16,954 bases of DNA from Prevotellamassilia sp. (GTDB lineage Bacteria; Bacteroidota; Bacteroidia; Bacteroidales; Bacteroidaceae), in NCBI GenBank assembly GCA_009775705.1, contig VSQE01000055.1, positions 1 through 16,954 on the forward strand. The letters run 5' to 3'. The notes beneath the pieces are model-generated. The model was given only the letters and a program-made list of their open reading frames with translations. It had not been told where the DNA came from and did no database searches. Shown here one piece after another: positions 1 to 7,029 of the stretch; the first letter of the stretch is position 1; every line of letters starts with the position of its first letter. The position numbers were made by a program, and so were the translations under genes.

Positions 1-20
1 CTCCATCGCACTCTTTTTTG

Positions 21-28
21 CAAATGTA
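21..28 (-). promoter_or_regulatory. Possible -7 box for a gene off the left edge
   Basis: Read on the minus strand this is TACATTTG, matching the Bacteroides -7 consensus TAnnTTTG. A minus-strand ATG lies at 6-4, about ten bases past the expected start of transcription, so a gene may begin at the window edge and continue to the left. No good -33 TTTG is present at the normal spacing (the nearest are TTTA-like), so this is a weak call. Bases 29-119 show no other feature I can support. Confidence 0.3.
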
Positions 29-119
29 AGAAGTTATATCTAAACACTGGCTAAACACAGGTTTTTTACCATGCGCCCACTTTGCTATGCAAGCCATCAC
101 CCCAAATGTCCAACCTGCC

Positions 120-152
120 AAAAAAGAAGGCATCCTTTTCAGATACCTTCTT
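120..152 (-). terminator. Intrinsic terminator after tRNA-Lys
   Basis: On the minus strand a stem forms between 142-152 and 124-134 (GAAGGTATC against GATGCCTTC, one G-U pair), with a 7-base loop. It is followed by six T (complement of A120-A125). It sits 12 bases past the tRNA 3' end and has the usual architecture of a rho-independent terminator, so the tRNA is probably a single-gene transcript. Confidence 0.75.
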
Positions 153-163
153 ATTATTTGTAG

Positions 164-236
164 TACACCCTCAGGGGCTCGAACCCTGGACCCACTGATT
201 AAGAGTCAGTTGCTCTACCAACTGAGCTAAGAGTGC
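164..236 (-). tRNA. tRNA-Lys, anticodon CTT
   Basis: The minus strand folds as a complete 73-base cloverleaf. The acceptor GCACTCT pairs with AGGGTGT (two G-U pairs). The D arm contains AGCTCAGTTGGTAGAGC and the T arm contains GGTTCGAGCC. The anticodon loop CTCTTAA lies between five-pair stems. The anticodon CTT (positions 203-201) reads the lysine codon AAG. The discriminator base is A at 164. The next bases are C-T-A, so CCA is not encoded and must be added after transcription. The gene has its own promoter (264-295) and terminator (120-152). Lysine codons are usually read by a UUU anticodon as well, so this is probably the second lysine isoacceptor. Confidence 0.96.
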
Positions 237-263
237 ATTACCCTTGTTGCTTGTTTGCGAGTG

Positions 264-295
264 CAAAGGTAGTATTTTTTCATATAACTGCCAAA
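264..295 (-). promoter_or_regulatory. Bacteroides-type promoter of tRNA-Lys
   Basis: On the minus strand TTTG (295-292) is followed after exactly 20 bases by TACCTTTG (271-264). This matches the -33/-7 consensus of the Bacteroides primary sigma factor. Transcription would start near 259, giving a leader of about 23 bases before the tRNA 5' end at 236. Confidence 0.85.
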
Positions 296-315
296 CAAAA
301 AATCCATATTTTTTC

Positions 316-357
316 AAAAAAAGAAATCACTTGCAGGCATGACTGCAAGTGATTTCT
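316..357 (-). terminator. Strong terminator of the nucleoside transporter unit
   Basis: A perfect 15-bp inverted repeat (322-336 with 343-357, 6-base loop) lies 40 bases past the transporter stop codon. On the minus strand it is followed by a T run (complement of A316-A322). It separates this unit from the tRNA-Lys promoter immediately downstream. In the plus direction the stem lacks a T run, so it is expected to work mainly on minus-strand transcripts. Confidence 0.88.
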
Positions 358-396
358 CTATAAGAGTCTCTTTTATAAAAAGATAGTGTCTGTTTG

Positions 397-1665
397 CTAT
401 TTTTTTATTTCCCGAAAGAAAAATGAGAAAAGTACCAATACAAGCAACGCATACGCGGCAAATATATACCACGAGATGCGCCAGCCTTCCAGCTGGAGCA
501 ACATTTCAGTGGACGGAACCGAATAGACGTAATGATTTACAACAGCCTGTGCACCGAACATTCCGATGGTGGCTCCCAGACCGTTCGTCATGATCATAAA
601 TAGCCCCTGCGCACTGCTGCGAACGTTTCCTTCCGTATTCTGGTCAACAAACAAGGCTCCGGATATATTGAAGAAATCAAAAGCCACCCCATAGACAATC
701 ATGGAAAGAATGAACATCCATACACCTTCTCCTGGATTTCCGAGTCCGAACAGGCCGAAACGGAAAACCCATGCCAGCATGGCAATCATCATGACGCGCT
801 TGATGCCGAAACGCTTCATGAAGAAAGGTATCAGGAGTATGCAGCAGGTTTCGCTCATCTGCGAAAGCGAAATCAAAGCATTGGCATGGTTTGCTCCGAA
901 GGTATCGGAAAATTCCGGAATATCTTTGAAACTCATGATAAATGGATTGGCAAATCCGTTCGTAATCTGCAAGGAAACACCCAGCAGCATCGAAAATACA
1001 AAGAATACGGCCATTCTGCGTTGCTTGAACAAAGCGAATGCATTAAAACCCAAAGCCTCGATGATGGACTTATTTTCTCCATTTCCATTTACCGGACACG
1101 AAGGCAATGTCTGCGCATAGAATCCGAGAAGGATACTCAGAGCCGCCGAGACAAAAAACTGCCCATAAGTAGTCTGAAAACCGAAAGCATCGACAGCAAG
1201 CATCGTACAGATGAAGCCTATCGTTCCGAAAACCCTGACGGGGGGGAAATCCTTTACGGTATCATAACCGGCTCTTGTCAGCGTTGAAAAAGCTACAGAA
1301 TTTCCCAATGCCAATGTAGGCATATAGAACGCCACACTCATGGCATATAATAGAAAGAGACGGTTCAACTCGACGTGCTCTCCAGCCTGCATACCGTAGA
1401 ATGCCGCAGCCGCCATAAAACCACCTGCCAGAAAATGGCAGATGCCAAGAAGACGTTGTGCCGGAATCCATCTGTCGGCCACAATACCGATGAGACCGGG
1501 CATAAAAATTGATACGATTCCCTGAACGGCATAGAACATCGCGATGTTGCGAGCCAAGCCGACCGTTACCAAATAACTGCCCATTGATGTCAGATAAGCT
1601 CCCCAAACTGCAAACTCTAGAAAATTCATCACGACAAGGCGAGATTTAAAAAAAGAACTGTTCAT
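397..1665 (-). CDS. NupG-type nucleoside:H+ symporter (MFS)
   Basis: This 422-residue protein has about 12 hydrophobic segments and belongs to the major facilitator superfamily. The closest family I recognise is the nucleoside:H+ symporters (NupG/XapB). The stretch around residues 331-365 (FFNISGALFVDQ, then RSSAQGLFMIMTNGLG) closely resembles the NupG signature, and the length matches NupG (about 418). It should sit in the inner membrane and import nucleosides with protons; the exact substrate cannot be read from sequence. The ATG at 1665 begins a short N-terminus before the first membrane segment (about 10-35). A cytoplasmic loop lies near residues 188-215 between the two halves. The lipoprotein gene upstream ends only 19 bases away, so the two are probably co-transcribed. 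Transcription ends at the hairpin at 316-357. Confidence 0.85.
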   Translation of the reverse strand: MNSSFFKSRLVVMNFLEFAVWGAYLTSMGSYLVTVGLARNIAMFYAVQGIVSIFMPGLIGIVADRWIPAQRLLGICHFLAGGFMAAAAFYGMQAGEHVELNRLFLLYAMSVAFYMPTLALGNSVAFSTLTRAGYDTVKDFPPVRVFGTIGFICTMLAVDAFGFQTTYGQFFVSAALSILLGFYAQTLPSCPVNGNGENKSIIEALGFNAFALFKQRRMAVFFVFSMLLGVSLQITNGFANPFIMSFKDIPEFSDTFGANHANALISLSQMSETCCILLIPFFMKRFGIKRVMMIAMLAWVFRFGLFGLGNPGEGVWMFILSMIVYGVAFDFFNISGALFVDQNTEGNVRSSAQGLFMIMTNGLGATIGMFGAQAVVNHYVYSVPSTEMLLQLEGWRISWYIFAAYALLVLVLFSFFFREIKK

Positions 1666-1684
1666 GATATTTTTGTGATTAAGA

Positions 1685-2218
1685 TTATTCTAATTCTGAT
1701 CCGGACAACACTCCTTTCACGGCTTCGGAGAGCCGCTTGTACGAGACCTGCTCGACAAAAACGTAACGCACCATTCCGGCAGCATCCGCTACATAGATAC
1801 GGGGAATGGTCTGCCACGCGAATTTCTGGTATACGGTCTTGTCCGGCTGTGCCGAATAGGGCAACGACAACTTTTCCGCCTGCCAATAAGCAGCAACAGC
1901 CGTCTCGTCTTCCGCCCTGCTGATGCAAACGAATGAAGCCAGCGAAGAACACTCGTCATACACACGCTGTACAACGGGCAATTCTTTTCTACAGTCCGAA
2001 CAGCCGGTATGAAAAAAAACGATCACAGCCGGTTTTCCTGACAAACTGCTGGGAGAGACCTGGGTGCAGTCATTCATTCTTACGGAAAAATCCGGCAGCT
2101 GCTGTCCCACCGTTATGATGTCGGTTTGACCTGAGGTGATTTCCTCTTCGGTAAAGCACGACACGAATGCCGGTAGCGTTAAAAGTATTTGTAAAAAAAT
2201 GATCAGTCCACTTCTCAT
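1685..2218 (-). CDS. Thioredoxin-fold (TlpA/AhpC-TSA-like) lipoprotein
   Basis: I place the start at ATG 2218, giving 177 residues. The longer reading begins at a TTG at 2251 that lies inside the predicted -7 box. From 2218 the protein opens with a type II signal peptide ending in AFVS-C21, which predicts a lipid-anchored periplasmic or outer-membrane lipoprotein. A thioredoxin fold follows: a beta-strand VIVFFHTGC, the redox motif CSDC at 73-76, and the cis-proline segment TIPRIYV with P139. This layout fits the TlpA/AhpC-TSA family of periplasmic thiol oxidoreductases. The active site CSDC differs from the CGPC of thioredoxin, so redox potential and partner are unknown. Additional cysteines at 51, 90 and 98 are notable. 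It is the first gene of a probable two-gene unit with the nucleoside transporter; no functional link between them is evident. Confidence 0.85.
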   Translation of the reverse strand: MRSGLIIFLQILLTLPAFVSCFTEEEITSGQTDIITVGQQLPDFSVRMNDCTQVSPSSLSGKPAVIVFFHTGCSDCRKELPVVQRVYDECSSLASFVCISRAEDETAVAAYWQAEKLSLPYSAQPDKTVYQKFAWQTIPRIYVADAAGMVRYVFVEQVSYKRLSEAVKGVLSGSELE

Positions 2219-2248
2219 CTGAATCCGGATATTACTGATTAACCAAGG

Positions 2249-2256
2249 CAAAAATA
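2249..2256 (-). promoter_or_regulatory. -7 box of the lipoprotein-transporter unit
   Basis: On the minus strand this reads TATTTTTG, a match to TAnnTTTG. Transcription would start near 2244, giving a leader of about 26 bases to the ATG at 2218. No clear TTTG is seen about 20 bases upstream, so the -33 element is weak or absent. Confidence 0.5.
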
Positions 2257-2322
2257 CAAACTCCCGACGTCTTTTCGACTGCTTTTTAAGAAAATCGTAA
2301 AAAAATTCAGACTGACCCTTTC

Positions 2323-2408
2323 TAATATCCTGTCTGTGGAACTTGAACTGATATTGTATGACGATAAATCAGACATTACATTCCGAAATTCCACAGACGT
2401 TGATATTA
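2323..2408. repeat. Large imperfect inverted repeat between divergent promoters
   Basis: Two nested arm pairs are visible. TAATATC (2323-2329) matches GATATTA (2402-2408), and GTCTGTGGAA (2332-2341) matches TTCCACAGAC (2389-2398). They are separated by 2 and 3 unpaired bases, giving 17 paired positions with a 47-base centre. A small inner CTGAT/ATCAG pair (2348-2352, 2368-2372) can also form. It lies between the lipoprotein promoter (minus) and the ackA promoter (plus), outside both expected transcripts. No T run follows on either strand, so it does not look like a terminator. The rest of the 2257-2461 gap shows no gene. Confidence 0.6.
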
Positions 2409-2461
2409 AGTCGTTTAGCGTCATTTCTCCCGTTTTTCGAGGTTATTTCAGAGATTTTCAT

Positions 2462-2469
2462 TAATTTTG
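2462..2469 (+). promoter_or_regulatory. -7 box of ackA
   Basis: TAATTTTG matches the TAnnTTTG consensus. The -33 region is poor: the nearest T-rich stretch is TTTTTC at 2433-2438, about 23 bases upstream. Transcription would start near 2474, giving a leader of about 63 bases before ATG 2537, longer than other leaders in this window. Confidence 0.55.
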
Positions 2470-2536
2470 CTTTCGCTATGAAAGATAGTCCAGATACAAG
2501 CAAAAGTAAATAGGAACAAATATAAAAGTAATCGCA

Positions 2537-3730
2537 ATGAAAATTTTAGTAATCAACTGCGGTAGCTCGTCCATCAAATATAAGCTCTATGAGATGGAAG
2601 ACCGGAGCGTACTTGCCGCCGGAGGAATTGAAAAAGTAGGTCTTGAGGGATCTTTCCTCAAAACAAAAATCAACGGAGAGACAAAAATTATCGAATCACA
2701 CTGTCCCACACATACAGAGGGCATCAAGTTGATGTTCGACACGCTGCTTCATCCTCAGTACGGAGCCATACACAGTTTGGACGAAATATCGGCAGCCGGA
2801 CATCGTATTGTGGCAGGTGGCCGTTTTACGAAAAGCCAGGTTGTTACTCCGGCCATGCTTGAAGAGTGGCGCCAGTATATGGAATTGGCTCCGTTGCACA
2901 GTCCTGCACATCTGAAAGGATATGAAGCGGTGAAGAAGATGCTGCCAGACCTTCCTCAGGTGTTTGTCTTTGATACGGCCTTTCACCAGACCATGCCGGC
3001 CAAAGCCTACATGTATGCTGTTCCGTACAAGTATTATGAAGAGAACAATATCCGTCGTTGGGGCGCACACGGAACGAGCCATCGTTTCGTTACAGCCCGT
3101 GTCTGCGAGTTTCTAGGAGTGAAGCCAGAGGATGTGCGCATCATTACCTGCCATATTGGAAACGGGGCCAGCATCTCGGCTGTGAACCGTGGTGAATGTG
3201 TGGATACTTCAATGGGACTTACCCCCCTTGAAGGACTGATGATGGGAACGCGTTCCGGAGACATAGATCCCTCCGCAGTGCTTAGCATCATGAAAAAAGA
3301 AGGTTTTGATGCCGATCGGATGAGTGACCTGCTCAACAAAGAAAGTGGTGTGAAAGGTATTTCCGGCATATCGAGCGATATGCGTGAAGTGGAGGCAGCT
3401 GTGAAGGACGGAAATGAACGGGCACGACTGGCACTGGAAATGTATGGCTATCGTATCAAAAAATACATCGGAGCCTATACGGCTGCTATGGGCGGTGTGG
3501 ACATCATTGTGTTTACCGCCGGTGTAGGCGAGCATCAGTGGGATGTTCGTTACAGTGCCGTTTCGAATATGGAGTTCTTCGGCATCCATCTTGATGAGGA
3601 GAAGAACCGCAAGAATTTCGGAGAAGAGGAAATCATATCCGCTGCCGACAGCAAGGTAAAAGTCGTAGTAGTTCCCACAGATGAGGAACTGCTTATTGCC
3701 AGCGATACGCTGGAACTGGTAACAGAATAA
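2537..3730 (+). CDS. ackA: Acetate kinase
   Basis: This 397-residue protein catalyses acetyl-phosphate + ADP <-> acetate + ATP in the cytoplasm, the ATP-forming last step of acetate fermentation. It is full length for the family. It begins with the family signature (MKILVINCGSSSIKY), with N7 in the expected position. GHRIVAGG supplies R90, VFDTAFH supplies the catalytic aspartate D146, HGTSHRF supplies H178, and MGTRSGDIDP supplies R239. TDEELLIA near the C-terminus supplies the metal-binding glutamate. The fold belongs to the ASKHA superfamily. The gene stands alone: its usual partner phosphate acetyltransferase (pta) is not next to it in this window. A short reading frame of 11 codons sits in its leader (2478-2513). 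It ends convergently with the aminotransferase gene at the hairpin 3746-3804. Confidence 0.97.
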   Translation: MKILVINCGSSSIKYKLYEMEDRSVLAAGGIEKVGLEGSFLKTKINGETKIIESHCPTHTEGIKLMFDTLLHPQYGAIHSLDEISAAGHRIVAGGRFTKSQVVTPAMLEEWRQYMELAPLHSPAHLKGYEAVKKMLPDLPQVFVFDTAFHQTMPAKAYMYAVPYKYYEENNIRRWGAHGTSHRFVTARVCEFLGVKPEDVRIITCHIGNGASISAVNRGECVDTSMGLTPLEGLMMGTRSGDIDPSAVLSIMKKEGFDADRMSDLLNKESGVKGISGISSDMREVEAAVKDGNERARLALEMYGYRIKKYIGAYTAAMGGVDIIVFTAGVGEHQWDVRYSAVSNMEFFGIHLDEEKNRKNFGEEEIISAADSKVKVVVVPTDEELLIASDTLELVTE

Positions 3731-3745
3731 CGGAAACAGACATTA

Positions 3746-3804
3746 AACAAGAAGCGGATGCCGTTCGGAAGTAAATACTTCGGTTGCGACATCCGCTTCT
3801 TGTT
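3746..3804. terminator. Shared hairpin between convergent ackA and aminotransferase genes
   Basis: A perfect 15-bp inverted repeat (3746-3760 with 3790-3804, arm AACAAGAAGCGGATG) encloses a second smaller hairpin (GAAGTA at 3768-3773 with TACTTC at 3776-3781). It lies 15 bases past the ackA stop and 13 bases past the stop of the opposing aminotransferase gene. Neither strand has a long T run after the stem, so termination is inferred from the stem strength and position. It probably serves both directions. Confidence 0.65.
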
Positions 3805-3817
3805 AAGATTCAAATTC

Positions 3818-5011
3818 TTATGTCAGGCGAACTACTGCCTCTTTGATACGGCGTAATGCCTCACGTATGTTGTCATCGCTGGTAGCGTAGCTCATGCGGA
3901 AACACTCTGGCGATCCGAAAGCGTCGCCGCCAACGGTAGCGACGTGGGCCACCTCAAGCAGGAACATGGCAAAATCCATAGAGTCTTTGATGATGCGTTC
4001 GCCGTCTCTCTTTCCAAAATAGTAACTGCATTTAGGGAAAAGATAGAATGCTCCGTGCGGCTCGTTTACCTCGAAACCGGGAACTTCTTTTGCCAGACTT
4101 ACAATAAGGTTTTTCCTTCTTTCAAAAGCCTTTCTCATTTCCTCAACACAATCCTGCGGACCGGCAAAAGCCTCGGTTGCGGCCACCTGGCTAACGGAAC
4201 AGGGACCGCTGGTATATTGTCCCTGCAACTTATTGCAGGCCTTGACAATCCATTCGGGAGCAGCAATGAAACCGATGCGCCATCCCGTCATGGCGTATGC
4301 TTTTGACACGCCGTTGATGATGACAGTACGTTCCTTCATGCCCTCACAAGCGGCAATGGAAGCATGATGGCCGGTGTAATTGATATGTTCATAGATCTCG
4401 TCGCTCAATACAATCACGTTCTCGTGTCGGCGCAATACCTCTGCCAGCTCTTCCAGTTCCTCCTTGCTGTAGACGGAGCCGGTAGGGTTGCTGGGAGAGC
4501 AAAGAATCAATGCGCGGGTGCGGGGAGTGATGGCAGCTTCCAGTTGCGCGGGGGTAATTTTGAAATCCTGTTCAATGGTAGCTTCGACATAGACAGGTTT
4601 GCCGTCGGCCATCAGTACCATCTGCGGATAGCTTACCCAGTAAGGAGCAGGGATTAACACTTCGTCACCTTCACCGATGAGTGCCATGATTGCGTTGCAA
4701 ACGCTTTGTTTGGCACCGTTAGAGCAGACAATCTGGGAGGGCAGATATTCCAGCCCGTTCTCTTTTTTCAACTTGGCGACGATTGCCTCGCGGAGGGCTG
4801 CATAGCCGGGTACGGGTGAGTAGCGGGAATAATTATCATCAATTGCCTGTTTGGCTGCTTCCTTGATATGATCGGGTGTGTTGAAATCCGGTTCACCAAC
4901 CGAGAGGTTGATTATATCTATTCCCTGTGCCTTTAGTTCACCGCTTTTTTGCGACATGGCCAAAGTGGCGGATGGAGCGAGACGGTTCAGTCTTTCTGAT
5001 AGCTGGTTCAT
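3818..5011 (-). CDS. PLP-dependent class I aminotransferase, aspartate type
   Basis: This 397-residue protein is a fold-type I PLP enzyme of the aspartate aminotransferase Igamma/Ib group, probably making aspartate and glutamate interconvert with their 2-oxoacids. Visible features, in order: NLSVGEPDFNTPDHI (35-49) with the substrate-contacting GEPDF loop, SNGAKQ (98-103) for phosphate binding, and CSPSNPTG with N175. LSDEIYEHI gives D204 and Y207, and VSKAYAMTGWRIGF gives the Schiff-base lysine K237. FRMSYATS gives R372, which binds the alpha-carboxylate. Length and motifs are complete. Aromatic or alanine substrates cannot be excluded from sequence. It is the last gene of a probable four-gene run; it starts 28 bases after the Bax-inhibitor-1 gene stop and ends at the hairpin 3746-3804. 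Confidence 0.93.
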   Translation of the reverse strand: MNQLSERLNRLAPSATLAMSQKSGELKAQGIDIINLSVGEPDFNTPDHIKEAAKQAIDDNYSRYSPVPGYAALREAIVAKLKKENGLEYLPSQIVCSNGAKQSVCNAIMALIGEGDEVLIPAPYWVSYPQMVLMADGKPVYVEATIEQDFKITPAQLEAAITPRTRALILCSPSNPTGSVYSKEELEELAEVLRRHENVIVLSDEIYEHINYTGHHASIAACEGMKERTVIINGVSKAYAMTGWRIGFIAAPEWIVKACNKLQGQYTSGPCSVSQVAATEAFAGPQDCVEEMRKAFERRKNLIVSLAKEVPGFEVNEPHGAFYLFPKCSYYFGKRDGERIIKDSMDFAMFLLEVAHVATVGGDAFGSPECFRMSYATSDDNIREALRRIKEAVVRLT

Positions 5012-5039
5012 TGTTTTCTATTAATTATGGTTCGCAAAA

Positions 5040-5750
5040 TTATTTTCTGTCGCCGAGAATCCGGAGAAGATAGAGGAAAAGATTGATGAAATCAAGATAA
5101 AGCGTCAGACTGCCCATCAGAGCCAGTTTCATCGTGACTTCATTGGCTTCGCTGCCATACTCCCGTAACATGTTCTTGATTTTTTGGGTATCGTATGCCG
5201 TAAGTCCGACAAAAATAAGCACTCCGACATAGGTGATGGTCCAGGAAAGTGTGGAACTTGCCACAAAGATATTTACGAGAGTCGCAATGATCAGTCCGAT
5301 CAGTGCCATTATAAGGAAACGTCCCAGTCCGGACAAATCTTTTTTTACGGTATATCCCACAAGGGTCATGGCGCCGAAAGTTCCGGCCGTCACGAAGAAA
5401 GTGGTGGCAATGGATTCCATTGTATATGCCAGGAAAATAAAGGACAGGGTCACTCCGTTAAGGATGGAGTAGACAGCGAACATTATTCCCGCAGTGGCAA
5501 AGGACATTTTCATGATGCGGGCGCTCAGGATCCATACCAGTGCCACTTCGCCGATCAGAAGGGCAAAAAGAAGTCCTCGAGTCTCAAAAATAGTTTGCAT
5601 CCATCCCGGATTGCCTGCGACATAGGCTGCCGTCAGTCCCGTCATGCCCAGTCCCAATGTCATCCAGAGATATACATTTTTCATTAATGTAGCGAATGCC
5701 ATGCTGCGGTCCGCTTCGCGGTACACGTTCATTACTTTCTCTCTTTCCAT
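5040..5750 (-). CDS. Bax inhibitor-1/YccA family membrane protein
   Basis: This 236-residue protein has about seven hydrophobic segments (near 24-46, 56-77, 84-108, 113-134, 143-163, 170-186 and 206-232). It belongs to the Bax inhibitor-1 (TMBIM/UPF0005) family. The signature VGLTAYDTQKIK (181-192) and the C-terminal YLDFINLFLYLLRILG are typical. D187 and D220 match the two conserved aspartates that, in the bacterial homologue YetJ, control pH-dependent calcium leak; transport here is inferred from that homology. Two starts are possible: ATG 5750 and ATG 5732 (MNVYREADRS). The second gives the more usual N-terminus, but nothing in the upstream sequence decides it. It lies between ribBA (32-base gap) and the aminotransferase (28-base gap), probably in one transcript. 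Its physiological role in Bacteroidales is not known. Confidence 0.9.
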   Translation of the reverse strand: MEREKVMNVYREADRSMAFATLMKNVYLWMTLGLGMTGLTAAYVAGNPGWMQTIFETRGLLFALLIGEVALVWILSARIMKMSFATAGIMFAVYSILNGVTLSFIFLAYTMESIATTFFVTAGTFGAMTLVGYTVKKDLSGLGRFLIMALIGLIIATLVNIFVASSTLSWTITYVGVLIFVGLTAYDTQKIKNMLREYGSEANEVTMKLALMGSLTLYLDFINLFLYLLRILGDRK

Positions 5751-5782
5751 TCTTTTGTTTTTTAGTGAAACATAGTTTGTTA

Positions 5783-6997
5783 TTATTTCTTCAGATGAAG
5801 CGTATGCCCCATGCGTTCCTGCTTGGTGCGCAGGTAGCGTTCGTTATATTTGTTAGGGGTTATTTCCACAGATACATTCTCCACTATTTCAAGACCGTAG
5901 GCTTCCAGTCCGACTCGTTTCACCGGATTGTTGGAAAGTAGCCTGATCTTTTTCACGCCGAGCATATTGAGAATCTGGGCTCCGACACCGTAGTCACGCT
6001 CGTCAGGGTCATAACCGAGATGGATGTTGGCATCAACGGTGTCGAATCCTTGTTCCTGAAGTTTGTAGGCTGCGATTTTTGCCATCAGGCCTATGCCACG
6101 TCCTTCCTGATTGAGATACAGCACGACTCCTTTTCCTTCCTTCTCCACCATACGCATCGCCTTATGCAGTTGTTCGCCGCAATCACATCGTTCGCTCCCG
6201 AAAATGTCTCCGGTGGCACAGGAGGAATGCACCCGTACCATGATCGGCTCGTCCTCGGCCCATTCTCCTTTGATTAGGGCAATATGTTCCAGCCTGTTGT
6301 TCTTCTGGCGGAACGGTATCAGGCGGAAATGTCCGTATTCTGTAGGCATATCCACCTCTTCTCCTTTTTCTACTAGAGTTTCATTGCGCAATCTGTATGC
6401 TATCAGGTCCTTGATAGTTATGACGTTTAGATGTTCGCGGCGGGCAAATTCCTGCAACTGCGGCATACGGGCCATTGTGCCGTCTTCGTTCAGGATCTCA
6501 ATGAGGCAGGCCGCGGGTTGCAGACCTGCCAGACGGGCCAGATCTACGGCAGCTTCCGTGTGTCCGGCACGGGCCAGAACGCCTCGGTCCTGTGCGTAAA
6601 GCGGATTGATGTGGCCGGGACGGCCGAATGTCTCCGGAGAACTCTGAGGATCCGCCAGTGCACGTATTGTTGCTGCACGGTCATGACAGCTGACACCGGT
6701 GGTACATCCATCCAGTTTGTCAACGGTTACGGTAAAGGGAGTACCCAACATGCTGGTATTGGTCTGTACCTGATGATCCAGTTCAAGTTGTCGGCATCGT
6801 TCGTTGGTAATGGGGGCGCACAACACACCGCGTCCATGTTTCAGCATGAAGTTTATATGTTCTTCCGTAACAAGTTCGGCCGCCATGATAAGGTCTCCCT
6901 CATTTTCGCGGTCTTCGTCATCAACTACAATAATGAACTTTCCTGCTTTGACATCTTGTATGGCTTCTTTTATGCTTGCCAGTTTATATTGTTCCAT
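5783..6997 (-). CDS. ribBA: Bifunctional 3,4-DHBP synthase / GTP cyclohydrolase II
   Basis: This 404-residue fusion supplies both precursors of riboflavin in the cytoplasm. The N-terminal domain (about 1-205) is RibB, which converts ribulose 5-phosphate to 3,4-dihydroxy-2-butanone 4-phosphate. It carries DDEDRENEGD (26-35), SCHDRAATI (103-111) and RPGH with GHTEAAVDLARLAGL (126-159). The C-terminal domain (about 207-404) is RibA, GTP cyclohydrolase II. It carries the zinc ligands C260, C271 and C273 in SSCATGDIFGSERCDCGEQL, the segment NQEGRGIGL with R300, and DERDYGVGAQIL with Y336. All key residues are present, so both halves should be active. No FMN riboswitch precedes it. It starts 32 bases after the LptF/LptG stop and appears to be transcribed from the promoter at 8981-9012; other rib genes are not nearby. 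Confidence 0.97.
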   Translation of the reverse strand: MEQYKLASIKEAIQDVKAGKFIIVVDDEDRENEGDLIMAAELVTEEHINFMLKHGRGVLCAPITNERCRQLELDHQVQTNTSMLGTPFTVTVDKLDGCTTGVSCHDRAATIRALADPQSSPETFGRPGHINPLYAQDRGVLARAGHTEAAVDLARLAGLQPAACLIEILNEDGTMARMPQLQEFARREHLNVITIKDLIAYRLRNETLVEKGEEVDMPTEYGHFRLIPFRQKNNRLEHIALIKGEWAEDEPIMVRVHSSCATGDIFGSERCDCGEQLHKAMRMVEKEGKGVVLYLNQEGRGIGLMAKIAAYKLQEQGFDTVDANIHLGYDPDERDYGVGAQILNMLGVKKIRLLSNNPVKRVGLEAYGLEIVENVSVEITPNKYNERYLRTKQERMGHTLHLKK

Positions 6998-7029
6998 TTA
7001 TTATGTGAATATAAGGGTGTTTTATTGAT

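Noticed and set aside
1..97. Minus-strand open frame from ATG 97 to the left edge (32 codons).
   Set aside because: It lies just past the tRNA terminator, has no promoter of its own at usable spacing, is out of frame with the ATG at 6, and its composition shows no domain-like pattern. A short open frame of this length is expected by chance.
164..236. tRNA-Lys as an integration site for a mobile element.
   Set aside because: The tRNA is intact, is followed directly by its own terminator, and no duplicated 3' segment, integrase or phage-like gene is seen.
701..1287. Plus-strand frames of 139 and 133 residues opposite the nucleoside transporter.
   Set aside because: They are antisense to a full-length, well-recognised gene, overlap each other in different frames, and show low-complexity mirror composition.
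2239..2424. Minus-strand 61-residue frame in the ackA upstream gap.
   Set aside because: It overlaps the lipoprotein promoter and the inverted repeat, and has a serine-rich chance-like sequence with no recognisable domain.
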